From positions 144,105 to 208,104 of the forward strand of contig NZ_JBHULZ010000008.1 of the NCBI RefSeq assembly GCF_042684705.1: a stretch of 64,000 bases of DNA. Reading direction: 5' to 3'. Both the position numbers and the translations under genes were made by a program. This document shows positions 16,564 through 26,865 of this stretch, piece after piece. Numbering within the stretch: position 1 is the first letter of the stretch; each line of letters opens with the position of its first letter. The notes below the pieces were generated by a model. It saw only the letters and a list, made by a program, of their open reading frames with translations, was not told the origin of the DNA and did no database searches. This DNA comes from Mesonia sediminis. Lineage in GTDB: Bacteria; Bacteroidota; Bacteroidia; Flavobacteriales; Flavobacteriaceae.

Positions 16564-18672
16564 TTAGTCGTTAGCTCCTTTTGCTGCTTTGATTACTTCT
16601 TCAGATATATTTGAAGGAGTTTCAGCATAGTGAGAAAATTCCATTGTAGAGGTAGCTCTACCTGAAGATAAGGTTCTTAATGTAGTTACATAACCAAACA
16701 TTTCTGCTAATGGCACTTCGGCTTTAATAACTTTTGCACCAGATCTATCAGACATATTGTTAACTTGACCTCTTCTTCTGTTTAAGTCACCTACGATATC
16801 TCCCATATTTTCTTCTGGAGTAACCACTTCGTTTTTCATAATTGGCTCAAGGATAATAGCACCTGCTTTTTTAGCTGCCGCTTTATATCCTAATTTAGCC
16901 GCCAATTCAAACGATAATTGATCAGAATCTACAGGGTGAAATGATCCGTCTTTTAAAGTAACCTTTAAAGTATCCATTTGGAAACCTGCCAAGGGTCCGT
17001 TTTTCATCGCTTCTTCGAAACCTTTTTGAACCGAAGGAATAAATTCTTTTGGAATTCTACCTCCTTTAATTTCGTCTACGAACTGAAGACCAGTACCTTC
17101 GAAATCTTCATCAACAGGCCCCATTTCAAATACGATATCTGCAAACTTACCACGACCACCAGACTGTTTCTTATAAACTTCTCTATGTTCTGCGGTTTGT
17201 GTAACAGCTTCTTTATACTCTACTTGTGGCTCACCTTCGTTAACCTCTACTTTAAATTCTCTTTTTAAACGATCTACTAATATTTCAATATGCAATTCTC
17301 CCATACCTGAAATAATAGTTTGCCCTGAAGCTTCGTCAGTTTTTACCTGAAAAGTTGGATCTTCTTCAGCTAATTTAGCCAAAGCCATACCCATTTTATC
17401 AACATCAGCTTTTGTCTTTGGCTCTACTGCAATACCAATAACTGGCGCAGGGAAAGTCATTGATTCAAGCACAATTGGATTATCCATATCGGTAAGGGTA
17501 TCACCGGTTTTAATATCTTTAAAACCTACTGCAGCCCCAATATCACCAGCTTCGATACGATCGATAGGCTCTTGCTTATTGGCGTGCATCTGATACATTC
17601 TTGAAATCCGCTCTTTTTTACCAGAACGATTGTTTAATACATAAGAACCAGCATCCAATGCTCCTGAATAAGTTCTAAAGAATGCCAAACGACCTACGAA
17701 AGGATCGGTTGCAATTTTAAATGCTAAAGCAGAAAAAGGAGAATCTACATTAGGCTTACGCACTTCTGCCTCTCCAGTTTCAGGATTAGTCCCTTCGATA
17801 GCATCGATATCTACTGGTGATGGTAAATAACGCATTACCGAGTCAAGCATAGCCTGAACTCCTTTATTTTTAAAAGCCGAACCACACATCATTGGTATAA
17901 TAGACATGTCAATTGTAGCTGCTCTTAAAGCTGCAATAATCTCATCTTCGGTAATAGAGTTTTCGTCTTCAAAGAACTTCTCCATTAACTCTTCGTCATA
18001 TTCAGCAACAGCTTCAACTAGTTGAGCTCTATACTTATCTACATCATCAACTAATTCAGCAGGAATCTCGATTTCTTTATAAGTCATACCGAAGTTATCC
18101 TCATCCCAAATAATTGCTTTTTTAGAAATAAGATCAACCACTCCTTTAAAATCAATTTCATCACCGATTGGCACTTGCAAAGGAACAGGATTACCTCCTA
18201 ACATTTCACGCACTTGGTTACAAACGTTAAAAAAATCTGCACCCTGTCTATCCATTTTGTTCACAAAACCTAGACGCGGTACACGATATTTATCAGCCTG
18301 TCTCCATACGGTTTCCGACTGTGGCTCAACACCATCAACTGCACTAAATAAAGCCACAACACCATCTAAGACACGCAATGAGCGCTCTACTTCAACAGTA
18401 AAGTCAACGTGACCTGGCGTATCGATAATATTTACTACATATTCTTGATCTCTATAGTTCCAGGTACAGTGCGTTGCAGCAGAAGTAATGGTAATACCAC
18501 GCTCTTGCTCTTGCTCCATCCAGTCCATAGTTGCAGCACCTTCGTGTGTTTCACCTATTTTGTGATTTACACCAGTGTAAAACAAAATACGCTCTGTGGT
18601 AGTTGTTTTACCCGCATCAATATGCGCTGCAATTCCTATATTTCTTGTAAATTTTAAATCTCTTTGTGCCAT
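16564..18672 (-). CDS. fusA: Translation elongation factor G
   Basis: GTPase that moves tRNA and mRNA through the ribosome. The 702 residues have G1 AAHIDAGKTTTTERILF, the switch region GITITSAATHCTW, G3 DTPGHVDFT, G4 NKMDR and the five-domain EF-G layout, ending with domain V (MFGYVTTLRTLSSGRATSTMEF). Length is typical of elongating EF-G. It sits between rpsG and rpsJ. Confidence 0.98.
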   Translation of the reverse strand: MAQRDLKFTRNIGIAAHIDAGKTTTTERILFYTGVNHKIGETHEGAATMDWMEQEQERGITITSAATHCTWNYRDQEYVVNIIDTPGHVDFTVEVERSLRVLDGVVALFSAVDGVEPQSETVWRQADKYRVPRLGFVNKMDRQGADFFNVCNQVREMLGGNPVPLQVPIGDEIDFKGVVDLISKKAIIWDEDNFGMTYKEIEIPAELVDDVDKYRAQLVEAVAEYDEELMEKFFEDENSITEDEIIAALRAATIDMSIIPMMCGSAFKNKGVQAMLDSVMRYLPSPVDIDAIEGTNPETGEAEVRKPNVDSPFSALAFKIATDPFVGRLAFFRTYSGALDAGSYVLNNRSGKKERISRMYQMHANKQEPIDRIEAGDIGAAVGFKDIKTGDTLTDMDNPIVLESMTFPAPVIGIAVEPKTKADVDKMGMALAKLAEEDPTFQVKTDEASGQTIISGMGELHIEILVDRLKREFKVEVNEGEPQVEYKEAVTQTAEHREVYKKQSGGRGKFADIVFEMGPVDEDFEGTGLQFVDEIKGGRIPKEFIPSVQKGFEEAMKNGPLAGFQMDTLKVTLKDGSFHPVDSDQLSFELAAKLGYKAAAKKAGAIILEPIMKNEVVTPEENMGDIVGDLNRRRGQVNNMSDRSGAKVIKAEVPLAEMFGYVTTLRTLSSGRATSTMEFSHYAETPSNISEEVIKAAKGAND

Positions 18673-18678
18673 TGTTTT

Positions 18679-19155
18679 TTAGAATCTAAAGTGTGAGAAT
18701 GCTTTGTTTGCTTCGGCCATTCTGTGCGTATCTACTCTTTTTTTAACCGCAGCACCTTCTTCCTTAGCAGCAGCTAAAACTTCTGCAGCCAATTTTGCCG
18801 CCATCCCTTTTTCATTACGCTTGCGCGCAAACATAATCAACCACTTCATAGCGGTTGAAACTTTTCTATCTGGACGAATTTGCATAGGTATTTGAAATGT
18901 AGCTCCACCAACTCTTCTACTGCGCACTTCTACGTGCGGCATTACGTTAGATAAAGCGTCTTTCCATAGCTCTAAAGCCGATTTTTCTTCGTCTTGCTTT
19001 TTTTCTTCTACAATATCAATTGCATCATAAAAAATCTTAAAAGCGATTGACTTTTTACCGTCCCACATCATCATGTTAACGAACCTAGTTACTAACTGGT
19101 CATTAAACTTAGGATCTGGTAAAAGAGGTCTCTTTTTTGCCTGTCTTTTTCTCAT
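18679..19155 (-). CDS. rpsG: 30S ribosomal protein S7 (uS7)
   Basis: Head-assembly protein at the E site. The 158 residues begin MRKRQAKKRPLLPDPKFND and contain RSRRVGGATFQIPMQIRPDR and the C-terminal HRMAEANKAFSHFRF. It is 6 bases before fusA and 85 bases after rpsL. Confidence 0.97.
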   Translation of the reverse strand: MRKRQAKKRPLLPDPKFNDQLVTRFVNMMMWDGKKSIAFKIFYDAIDIVEEKKQDEEKSALELWKDALSNVMPHVEVRSRRVGGATFQIPMQIRPDRKVSTAMKWLIMFARKRNEKGMAAKLAAEVLAAAKEEGAAVKKRVDTHRMAEANKAFSHFRF

Positions 19156-19240
19156 GTCTTCTCTTAAATAAGTTAATTGTTAACGGTTATTGTTAATGGA
19201 TAAATGTATTTCTCAACTTTTAGCGATTAACAAATAACTT

Positions 19241-19615
19241 TTACTTTTTAGGGCGTTTTGCTCCGTACTTTGACCTACGTTGCGTTCTACCTTCTACTCC
19301 GGCCGTATCTAATGCTCCACGAACAATATGATATCTAACCCCTGGTAAATCTTTTACCCTTCCACCTCTAACTAATACTATCGAGTGCTCTTGCAAATTG
19401 TGTCCTTCTCCTGGGATGTAAGCATTTACTTCTTTACCATTGGTCAACCTTACCCTAGCTACTTTACGCATAGCCGAGTTTGGTTTTTTTGGCGTAGTGG
19501 TGTAAACACGCGTACAAACCCCACGTCTTTGAGGACAAGAATCCAAAGCAGCCGATTTAGACTTCTTAGTTATTTTGGTTCTTCCTTTTCTTACTAATTG
19601 TGAAATTGTTGGCAT
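19241..19615 (-). CDS. rpsL: 30S ribosomal protein S12 (uS12)
   Basis: Decoding-centre protein. The 124 residues include TTTPKKPNSAMRKVARVRL and GRVKDLPGVRYHIVRGALD. The lysines at the two classical streptomycin-resistance positions are intact, so a wild-type allele is inferred. It is the first gene of the long minus-strand ribosomal cluster and has a well-formed promoter upstream. Confidence 0.97.
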   Translation of the reverse strand: MPTISQLVRKGRTKITKKSKSAALDSCPQRRGVCTRVYTTTPKKPNSAMRKVARVRLTNGKEVNAYIPGEGHNLQEHSIVLVRGGRVKDLPGVRYHIVRGALDTAGVEGRTQRRSKYGAKRPKK

Positions 19616-19667
19616 AATTTCTTTTACACTAATTATTAAAATATTAATTCCCGTTTTTTCGGGTTTG

Positions 19668-19698
19668 CAAATGTAAAAATTAATTTCAAAAAAGCAAA
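19668..19698 (-). promoter_or_regulatory. Promoter of the rpsL ribosomal cluster
   Basis: On the minus strand TTTG (19698-19695) is followed after exactly 19 bases by TACATTTG (19675-19668), matching the Bacteroidota TTTG-N19-TAnnTTTG consensus. It lies about 50 bases upstream of rpsL. A short CCCG/CGGG hairpin lies in the leader at 19651-19664. Confidence 0.75.
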
Positions 19699-19792
19699 TT
19701 ATAATCGATTAATTTTCAATACAATTGTACTTTGCATAAACAAGTTTATTCGATTAATTTCGTTATCCTAAAAAGCACCGATAAAAAAATAA

Positions 19793-21469
19793 GTGAATCG
19801 CACCTTTATACAAATAATACTTCTACTGTTAATAAGCTGTCCTTTTGGTTTTTCACAAACAACAGTAAAAGCTTATATTTTAAACACAGTAATCTCTAAA
19901 GCAAAATCGGATACATTAGAAGTGCTACAAACAAAATCCGTAAAGGAACTAAAAAGAGTTTTAAACCAAAGAATAACCAACCTCCAAAAACAAGGCTATA
20001 TAGATGCAGAATTCAACTTTTTAAAAGCACAAAAAAACAATACCTATATATATAGATTAAAAAAAGGCAAGCAATTTGAATACATACATTTAAAAATAAC
20101 AGACAGTCTAGCGTTGGATTTAGCCGAATGTGATTTAAAAATTTTCAACAAAACAATTAAACTACCAATAGTTGGTTTAGAAGAACAACTCACAAAAATA
20201 AACAACTGTTTAGCCAATAAAGGCCAGCCTTTTTTACAAATACAAATAATCAAGATTCAAAAAAAGGACAACAACCTATTTGCCGCACTTCAATTAAATT
20301 CATCTAAAAACAGACAACTCGATGAAATTATCATAAAAGGCTACTCCAAGTTTCCCAAATCTTTTTTAAAACATCGCTTACAACTTATTACAGGAGTGAA
20401 TTTCAACAAAGAAGAGATTTTGGAGAAATACAAACAAATCCAGCAATTAAATTTTGCCTCAAGCATAAAACCACCCGAAATTTTATTCCAAAAAGACAGT
20501 ACCAAGCTATATCTATTTTTAAACAAACAAAAACAAAACGAATTTGATGGCTACTTAGGATTTTCAAATGAGGATCAAGGGAAATTTAATTTAAACGGCT
20601 ACTTGAATTTATCATTACTTAACAATTTTAATCAAGGGGAACGAATAGATCTCTCCTATTTAAATAATGCCGAATCTCAATTAGAATTTAAATTAGCAAC
20701 AGAACTTCCTTATCTATTTAATTCTCCAATTGGTATTAATCTACGTTTTAACTTACTTCGAAAAGACAGTACTTTCACACGAAACACTTTTGGTGCCCAA
20801 ATAAATTATAGTATTAAAAACTGGAAACCCTATATAGGCTACACCTCTATTAAGTCAAATCAGACCCAGTCAATCCCATCTTTTTCACAAAAAATAAATC
20901 TTAGCAACTACAACGCTAAATTCCTTCAAATAGGTGTTCGCCTCGACGCAAACCAAAGAAAAGATTTTTTCACCCCGCCCAGTTATCTAAACCTAAGCAC
21001 TTCTTTTGGCTCACGAAAAGCAACCATCAATAGTTCTCAGCAAATTTACACGCTACAACACCAGCACTTCTTACCAATTGCAAAACGTAGCGGAATTCGC
21101 ACCCATCTAACAGCTCACTATCTTGAGAGTAAGGACTATTTTATTAACGAATTGAGCTTTTTTGGCGGAATTAACAGCTTTCGCGGTATTGAAGAAAACA
21201 GTTTAACGACAAATTTTTACGCCATACTGCAAACCGAATACCGTTTCAAATTCGCCTCTAACTTTTATTTACATAGTATTTTAGACTATGGCCTTTACAC
21301 ACCCTTACCTAATTCTTCGTTAGAAAATCTAACCAGCCTAGGTTTTGGTTTAGCTTTAAACACCAAAGCAGGTAAACTAGAGTTAATGTTTGCTAATGCC
21401 AAGTACCCCGGCACAGGCTTTAAATTTAGAAATACATTAGTACACCTCCGTCTTCAAAGCAGGTTTTAA
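19793..21469 (+). CDS. Omp85/TamA-type outer membrane protein
   Basis: Predicted outer-membrane barrel of the BamA/TamA superfamily. Residues 1-21 form a signal peptide ending in SFGFSQ-like sequence. POTRA-like segments follow (the last, about 175-250, begins LDEIIIKGYSKFPKSFLKHR). From about 255 to the end is a 16-strand-like barrel with the loop-6 type motif FRGIEENSL and a terminal phenylalanine (LRLQSRF). At 558 residues it is shorter than BamA, so a TamA-like or accessory role is more likely than the essential assembly factor. The start is GTG, directly after an in-frame TAA; no nearby ATG keeps the signal peptide. It is divergent from rpsL. Substrate unknown. Confidence 0.8.
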   Translation: MNRTFIQIILLLLISCPFGFSQTTVKAYILNTVISKAKSDTLEVLQTKSVKELKRVLNQRITNLQKQGYIDAEFNFLKAQKNNTYIYRLKKGKQFEYIHLKITDSLALDLAECDLKIFNKTIKLPIVGLEEQLTKINNCLANKGQPFLQIQIIKIQKKDNNLFAALQLNSSKNRQLDEIIIKGYSKFPKSFLKHRLQLITGVNFNKEEILEKYKQIQQLNFASSIKPPEILFQKDSTKLYLFLNKQKQNEFDGYLGFSNEDQGKFNLNGYLNLSLLNNFNQGERIDLSYLNNAESQLEFKLATELPYLFNSPIGINLRFNLLRKDSTFTRNTFGAQINYSIKNWKPYIGYTSIKSNQTQSIPSFSQKINLSNYNAKFLQIGVRLDANQRKDFFTPPSYLNLSTSFGSRKATINSSQQIYTLQHQHFLPIAKRSGIRTHLTAHYLESKDYFINELSFFGGINSFRGIEENSLTTNFYAILQTEYRFKFASNFYLHSILDYGLYTPLPNSSLENLTSLGFGLALNTKAGKLELMFANAKYPGTGFKFRNTLVHLRLQSRF

Positions 21470-21585
21470 AACCCTCCTATTTCTTGCTTACTCAAAGTGT
21501 TAAAAATTAATTTTAGTAAAAATAAGTTGCATTATTAAGTATTTATTAAGATTTTTGACGTTGGCTAATTCAAATAAATTACAAA

Positions 21586-24540
21586 ATGAAAACAAAGTTT
21601 AGTGGAATTTTGACGCTATTTCTAGCGTTTATGGTGCAACTATCGTTTGCCCAACAAAAATCAGTTTCCGGAACGGTTACCGACGATACCGGTATGCCGT
21701 TACCAGGAGTTAACATTATTATTAAAGGAACGTCTTCTGGTACTCAATCAGATTTTGATGGTAATTACAGCTTAAATGCTACCCAAGGAGATGTTTTAGA
21801 ATTTACTTACATTGGTTTCCAAACTCAACAAGTTACTGTTGGTGCGGCAAACACTTACAATGTATCTATGAAAGCAGGTAACGAATTAGATGAGATCGTT
21901 GTAACTGGTTACTCAAGCATAGACAAAACAAAGTATGCGGGTTCTATTTCAACCGTTAAGGCTGAGGCATTAGAGTCTGTGCCAATTCCTTCTTTTGACC
22001 AAGTATTACAAGGTCAAGCAGCAGGTCTTCAGGTTTCTGCAGGTTCTGGTCAACCAGGTTCATCTGCACGTGTTAGAATTCGTGGTAACGGATCTATTAA
22101 TGGAAACAACAACCCATTATACATCGTAGACGGTATTCAAATTTCGGCTGGTGATTTTTCTGCCTTAAACTCAAACGATTTTGACCGAGTAGATGTATTA
22201 AAAGATGCAAGTGCAACCGCTCTTTACGGATCTCGTGGAGCAAACGGTGTAATTGTAGTAACTACTAAGAAGGGTTCTTTCTCACAGGCTACTACTTTCA
22301 ACTACAAATCGTCAATTGGTTTTTCTGAAATTAGCGAACCTCGCTTTGAAATGATGAACTCTAGCCAGTTATTAAATTTCCAAAGAACTATCAATCGTGG
22401 AGTTGGGGCTGGTTTAACCGATGCTCAAATCGCTGAGTTGGCTCAGGTAAATACTAACTGGAGTGATCAATTCTTTAGAACTGGTACCGTAAATACTCAA
22501 GAATTAAGTATGAATGGTGGTAATGAAAACACCCGATTCTTTAGCAGCGTACAATACTTAGATCAAGAAGGTTTAATCAAGCGTTCTGGATTACAGCGTT
22601 TTACTTTACGTAATAACTTAGAGCACAGACCAAACGAAAAAACACAAATTGGTTTAAACACCCAGTTAGCGTTTACCAAACAATCTAGAATTGACTCGGA
22701 AGGTTCTGTTACCCTACAAAACCCTTTTGCGGCCGCATATTTAGGATCACCTTACCACCCAGTATATGACGAAAACGGAGATTTCGCAACTGGTGGAGGA
22801 CGTGTAGGTCCCAATGCATTAGAGCACTTATTAAGAAGTGATAACGATCGTCTAAGAACTAAGATTGTAGCTTCTGGTTTTGCCAAGAGAGAAATCTTTG
22901 ACAATGTAACCGCTGGAATCAACTTAGGAGTAGATTATGAGCAGACTAACGTTGTTCGATTTACAGACCCTAACACAGAATACGGTCGAACTACTACCCC
23001 TGGAAATGCAGGACGTTATAACGAAGCTAACTCTTACGAAGCCAATATTACTTCTACTACCAACATAGGTTATGCGAATACTTTTAACGAAAAGCATGAT
23101 TTCAGTTTCGATGCTTACATAGAATATTGGAAAAATCATTATAGATCTAGTAGCTTTACCGGCTACGGGATCAATGAACTATTAGTTGGTTACCCAGCTG
23201 GTATCACTGCTGGTACTCCAGAGAACGAACTTATCCCTACCGTAGGTGGTACGGATTTTGAAGAAGGTTTATTCTCTTATTTCGCAATTGCTGATTACGG
23301 TTACGATGATAGATTTGGTATCGGTGCTTCGATCAGACGCGATGCTTCTAGTTTATTTGCTGATTCAAACAAATGGGCAACTTTCTGGTCTGTAGCAGGT
23401 CGTTGGAACATTAGTGAAGAGGCTTTTATGCAAGATGTAAGCTTTGTTGATAACTTAAAATTCAAAGCTAGTTATGGTACTGCGGGAAATAAAGATGCGA
23501 TTACCGCTTTCCAATATGCTACTGGATACGGACAAGTATCTTATGCAGGTCAACCAGGATTTGCCCCTACCAACATTGGTAACCCAGATTTAAGATGGGA
23601 GGTTTCCAACCAATTGAATACTGGTTTTGATTTCGATTTATTCGACTACAGATTATCAGGAAGTGTTGAGTATTACAACAATTTAACTACTGACTTATTT
23701 ATCCTTCAAAACTTAAGTGCTACATCTGGTACTACCTCTATTCTTACTAACGGGGGAGAAATGAGAAATGCAGGTGTTGACTTATCATTAAACTATAATC
23801 TTTTAAGAGGTGAAGGCCGTGATGAGGTAAACATCAACTTAAGTTTTAATGGTAACTATAACAAAAACGAAATTGAAGATCTTGGGCAATTCAAAGAGTC
23901 TGAGCAAGGTACTTCAATTATCCGTGAAGGATTGCCATTAGGAACTCACTATGTTGTAGGTTGGGCTGGAGTAAACCCAGCAAACGGTCAGCCATTGTAT
24001 ACGGACAAAGACGGTAACGTAACCAACGTATACTCTGAGGATAACGCTAGAGCAGATTTTGGAAGCTTTAACCCTGAGTACACTGGTGGTTTTGGTGGAG
24101 ATATTTCTTACAAAGGTTTCACCTTATCTACCTTGTTCACATTCCAAGCAGAATACTACCGATTCAACAACCAAACTTTCTTCCAAGAAAATCCTAACTT
24201 TGCACAGTACAACTTAAGTACTAAAATGTTAGATATGTGGCAACAACCTGGTGATGTAACCGAAGTACAGAGCTATCTTTACAACAGAGAGTTTACCTCT
24301 AAAGATATTGAGGATGCATCTTTCTTAAGATGGAGAAACGTAACTTTATCTTACAACTTCTCTGATGACGTAGTAGATGCTTTAAAATATTTCAAAGGAA
24401 TCCGCGTTTATGGTATGGCACAAAACTTAGCCACTTGGACCAAGTTTACAGGTTTTGATCCTGAAGATGATAACAATATCGCACAGTACGAATACCCTAC
24501 TCCAACAACCATCACTTTTGGTGTAGACTTAAAATTTTAA
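21586..24540 (+). CDS. SusC/RagA-family TonB-dependent transporter
   Basis: Outer-membrane active importer for oligomers too large for porins. The 984 residues comprise a signal peptide (1-22), a carboxypeptidase-regulatory-like domain (about 23-105, SGTVTDDTGMPLPGVNIIIK), a TonB-box-like segment LDEIVVTGYSS, a plug with ARVRIRGNGSINGNNNPLYI and TALYGSRGANGVIVVTTKKG, then a 22-strand-type barrel ending GVDLKF. The SusD partner starts 7 bases downstream. Energy comes from TonB/ExbBD, not in this window. The substrate is not shown by sequence; the nearby secreted protease hints at peptides. Confidence 0.93.
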   Translation: MKTKFSGILTLFLAFMVQLSFAQQKSVSGTVTDDTGMPLPGVNIIIKGTSSGTQSDFDGNYSLNATQGDVLEFTYIGFQTQQVTVGAANTYNVSMKAGNELDEIVVTGYSSIDKTKYAGSISTVKAEALESVPIPSFDQVLQGQAAGLQVSAGSGQPGSSARVRIRGNGSINGNNNPLYIVDGIQISAGDFSALNSNDFDRVDVLKDASATALYGSRGANGVIVVTTKKGSFSQATTFNYKSSIGFSEISEPRFEMMNSSQLLNFQRTINRGVGAGLTDAQIAELAQVNTNWSDQFFRTGTVNTQELSMNGGNENTRFFSSVQYLDQEGLIKRSGLQRFTLRNNLEHRPNEKTQIGLNTQLAFTKQSRIDSEGSVTLQNPFAAAYLGSPYHPVYDENGDFATGGGRVGPNALEHLLRSDNDRLRTKIVASGFAKREIFDNVTAGINLGVDYEQTNVVRFTDPNTEYGRTTTPGNAGRYNEANSYEANITSTTNIGYANTFNEKHDFSFDAYIEYWKNHYRSSSFTGYGINELLVGYPAGITAGTPENELIPTVGGTDFEEGLFSYFAIADYGYDDRFGIGASIRRDASSLFADSNKWATFWSVAGRWNISEEAFMQDVSFVDNLKFKASYGTAGNKDAITAFQYATGYGQVSYAGQPGFAPTNIGNPDLRWEVSNQLNTGFDFDLFDYRLSGSVEYYNNLTTDLFILQNLSATSGTTSILTNGGEMRNAGVDLSLNYNLLRGEGRDEVNINLSFNGNYNKNEIEDLGQFKESEQGTSIIREGLPLGTHYVVGWAGVNPANGQPLYTDKDGNVTNVYSEDNARADFGSFNPEYTGGFGGDISYKGFTLSTLFTFQAEYYRFNNQTFFQENPNFAQYNLSTKMLDMWQQPGDVTEVQSYLYNREFTSKDIEDASFLRWRNVTLSYNFSDDVVDALKYFKGIRVYGMAQNLATWTKFTGFDPEDDNNIAQYEYPTPTTITFGVDLKF

Positions 24541-24546
24541 TCTCCT

Positions 24547-25950
24547 ATGAAAAATATATTTAAATTTAAATTAATTTTATTGGCCATTCTTACTATGGTA
24601 TCTTGTAAAGATGCTTATGAGGTTGAGCCAAAAGATGAAGTGTTTGAAGAGAACGCTTTCAATACTGTTGATCAGTTAGAGACCGGTTTATACGGAGTGT
24701 ATAGCGGTATATCTGGATCTGCATTAATCGATTTTACCTCAAAGTTTGTTGATGACTTAACAATCGCGGCTTCTAACCGTGGACAGGGAATTCAAGTATT
24801 CACATGGTCAATCAACTCAGGTACAAATGAGCCAGAATCAATCTGGAATAATTACTATGTTGTAATTAACCGTGCTAACCGTATCTTACGTGCAGCAGAG
24901 GGAATTGAAGCTACTACAGAAGCAGAGCAAGAGAAAAAAGACCGAATTATCGCTGAATTGCACGCTATTCGCGGATTTGCGCACTTCGATTTAATGCGTC
25001 TTTATTCTGCAAGCTACGAGCCTAATGCTGAGTCAGTGCCAATCGTAGACCGTGTTTGGTTATACGAGCAGCCGGCTAGAAACACTGTTGCAGAAGTAGC
25101 AAAATTTATTAGCGATGATTTCAAAGCAGCACAAGATCTCTTTGCTACTTTACCTGCCTCTACAGACATCAACAGAATGTCTAGTTTAGCAGTTACCGCT
25201 TACCAAGCTCGTTTGGCTTTGTATACAGGAGATTTACCTGGAGCCATCAATTTTTCTACAGAAGTAATTAATAACTCTACTTTAGCTAATTCTCAAACTG
25301 AATACTTAGGTATTTGGGCAGATGAATTCACTAGTGAAACTTTATGGCAATTAGCCAGAACACCTGGTCAAGGAACAATTGGTACTATATTTACCGATAC
25401 CAACGGAGATGTTTTCTTTAATGTTTCTGAGGAAATGTTAAATACATTAAACAACAATGATTGGACTGATGACCATAGAACATTTGCTGTATTAGATACA
25501 CAAAACTTTGATCCTGCCAACCTACAAGTTGGAAAATACTTAGGTTCAGAAGCTAATCCATTTTTGAATAACATCAAAATGATTAGAACTTCAGAAATGT
25601 ATTTAATTCGTGCAGAAGCATATGCTAGAGATAACCAATTAGGTTTAGCCTCTGCTGATATGGAAACTTTAAAAAATGCAAGGAAAGACATCACTGTAAC
25701 CGTGGGTTATGCTTCTAAAGAAAATGCTTTAGCAGATATTTTAGAAGAAAGAAGAATTGAATTGGCTTACGAGGGACACAGAATGTTTGACTTGAGAAGA
25801 TATGACTTAGGTGTAGACCGTTTACCTAACGATTGTGATAACGCTGCTGGAGCTTGCTCATTAGATAGCGGTGATTATAGATTTGCTTTACCAATTCCAC
25901 AATCTGAGCGTTTTGCAAATGATAACATTTCACAAAACCCAGGTTACTAA
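24547..25950 (+). CDS. SusD/RagB-family surface lipoprotein
   Basis: Surface lid that captures substrate for the SusC channel. The 467 residues start with a lipoprotein signal (lipidated Cys20 in MVSCKDAYEVEPKDE); acidic residues after the cysteine suit surface export in Bacteroidota. The TPR-rich SusD fold is shown by AELHAIRGFAHFDLMRLY, EMYLIRAEAYAR and the C-terminal ILEERRIELAYEGHRMFDLRR. It lies in one operon with the SusC gene and the following lipoprotein. Confidence 0.93.
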   Translation: MKNIFKFKLILLAILTMVSCKDAYEVEPKDEVFEENAFNTVDQLETGLYGVYSGISGSALIDFTSKFVDDLTIAASNRGQGIQVFTWSINSGTNEPESIWNNYYVVINRANRILRAAEGIEATTEAEQEKKDRIIAELHAIRGFAHFDLMRLYSASYEPNAESVPIVDRVWLYEQPARNTVAEVAKFISDDFKAAQDLFATLPASTDINRMSSLAVTAYQARLALYTGDLPGAINFSTEVINNSTLANSQTEYLGIWADEFTSETLWQLARTPGQGTIGTIFTDTNGDVFFNVSEEMLNTLNNNDWTDDHRTFAVLDTQNFDPANLQVGKYLGSEANPFLNNIKMIRTSEMYLIRAEAYARDNQLGLASADMETLKNARKDITVTVGYASKENALADILEERRIELAYEGHRMFDLRRYDLGVDRLPNDCDNAAGACSLDSGDYRFALPIPQSERFANDNISQNPGY

Positions 25951-25962
25951 AAAATTAAAACT

Positions 25963-26757
25963 ATGAAAAAATTATTTTTATTATTATTTGTAGCTTCATT
26001 CGCATTTGTTTCTTGTGATGAGAATGAAGATCCACAAACTTATCAGGGTGATAGTTTAACCTATTTTACTGATGGAACAACAAGTACATTTTTTGTTGAA
26101 GAAAATGCTACTGAAGGGTATAAAATTCCTGTTGGTGTAACCGACAAAGCTGCTACCGACAGAACTTTTACCGTTAGTGTTGATGCAGACCTGACTACTG
26201 CTACACCAGACCAGTATAGCGTTGGTACTTCTTTTGTGATTCCTGCAAACGAGCACATTGGATATATTGAAGTACAGGGAAATTATGACAATATTGCATT
26301 AGAAGGTTCTATTCTTGCTTTAAAATTAGAAAGCATAGAGGGGTCTAATATTGCAGATTTCGACAATGTATACCAATTGAAATTAAGTCAGTTTTGCCCA
26401 TTTGATATCGCATTAGAATATAACGGCACTGCCTCTATTGTAGGTCAAGGTCCTGTAAATTCTTACGATGTTGAATTGGTTCCTACTGGCAACTTAAATG
26501 AGTACAACGTAGCCACTATTTGGGGAGACTTCGTAGCTGCGGCGACAGGAAATCCTGATTACGCAGGAGAATATCAATATTCAGGTGTTTTAAGCATCGA
26601 TTGTTTAGCAGAAGTAACCTACTCAAGTGACGAAGGAGGTTTACCTGGAGGTACCGGTACTTATAATGAGGCGACAGGTAATATTACTATTATCTTAAAT
26701 CAAGAATTGTTTACCAATCCTTTCCAAGTAGAGGTTGTGTTAACACCAAAAAACTAA
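25963..26757 (+). CDS. SusE-position surface lipoprotein, unknown ligand
   Basis: The 264-residue product has a lipoprotein signal with Cys18 (FAFVSCDENEDPQ) and an acidic stretch typical of surface export. Residues about 30-145 look like an all-beta, Calx-beta or DUF1735/DUF4843-like domain (for example TFTVSVDADLTTATPDQYS); a second beta-rich part follows. It is 12 bases after the SusD gene and ends the operon before a strong terminator, so it is probably an accessory binding protein of the same system. The family assignment is a guess from position and composition. Confidence 0.7.
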   Translation: MKKLFLLLFVASFAFVSCDENEDPQTYQGDSLTYFTDGTTSTFFVEENATEGYKIPVGVTDKAATDRTFTVSVDADLTTATPDQYSVGTSFVIPANEHIGYIEVQGNYDNIALEGSILALKLESIEGSNIADFDNVYQLKLSQFCPFDIALEYNGTASIVGQGPVNSYDVELVPTGNLNEYNVATIWGDFVAAATGNPDYAGEYQYSGVLSIDCLAEVTYSSDEGGLPGGTGTYNEATGNITIILNQELFTNPFQVEVVLTPKN

Positions 26758-26780
26758 GAGTATTTCTCTAACGGTTTTAA

Positions 26781-26814
26781 AAGGGCTAATCAAAGTGATT
26801 AGCCCTTTTTTTTA
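26781..26814 (+). terminator. Terminator of the SusCD operon
   Basis: Perfect 12-bp stem (26781-26792 with 26796-26807), 3-base loop AAG, then a T run to 26813. It lies 24 bases after the lipoprotein stop codon. Confidence 0.92.
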
Positions 26815-26865
26815 TTTACATTTTCGTTTTTCTAAAAAAAATCTTAAATTGTGCAAAAAAATTTT

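Noticed and set aside
22924..23139. Minus-strand frame inside the SusC gene
   Set aside because: The SusC barrel sequence is continuous on the plus strand.
26056..26258. Two minus-strand frames inside the third lipoprotein gene
   Set aside because: The plus-strand frame has a lipoprotein signal, operon context and a terminator; the reverse frames have none.
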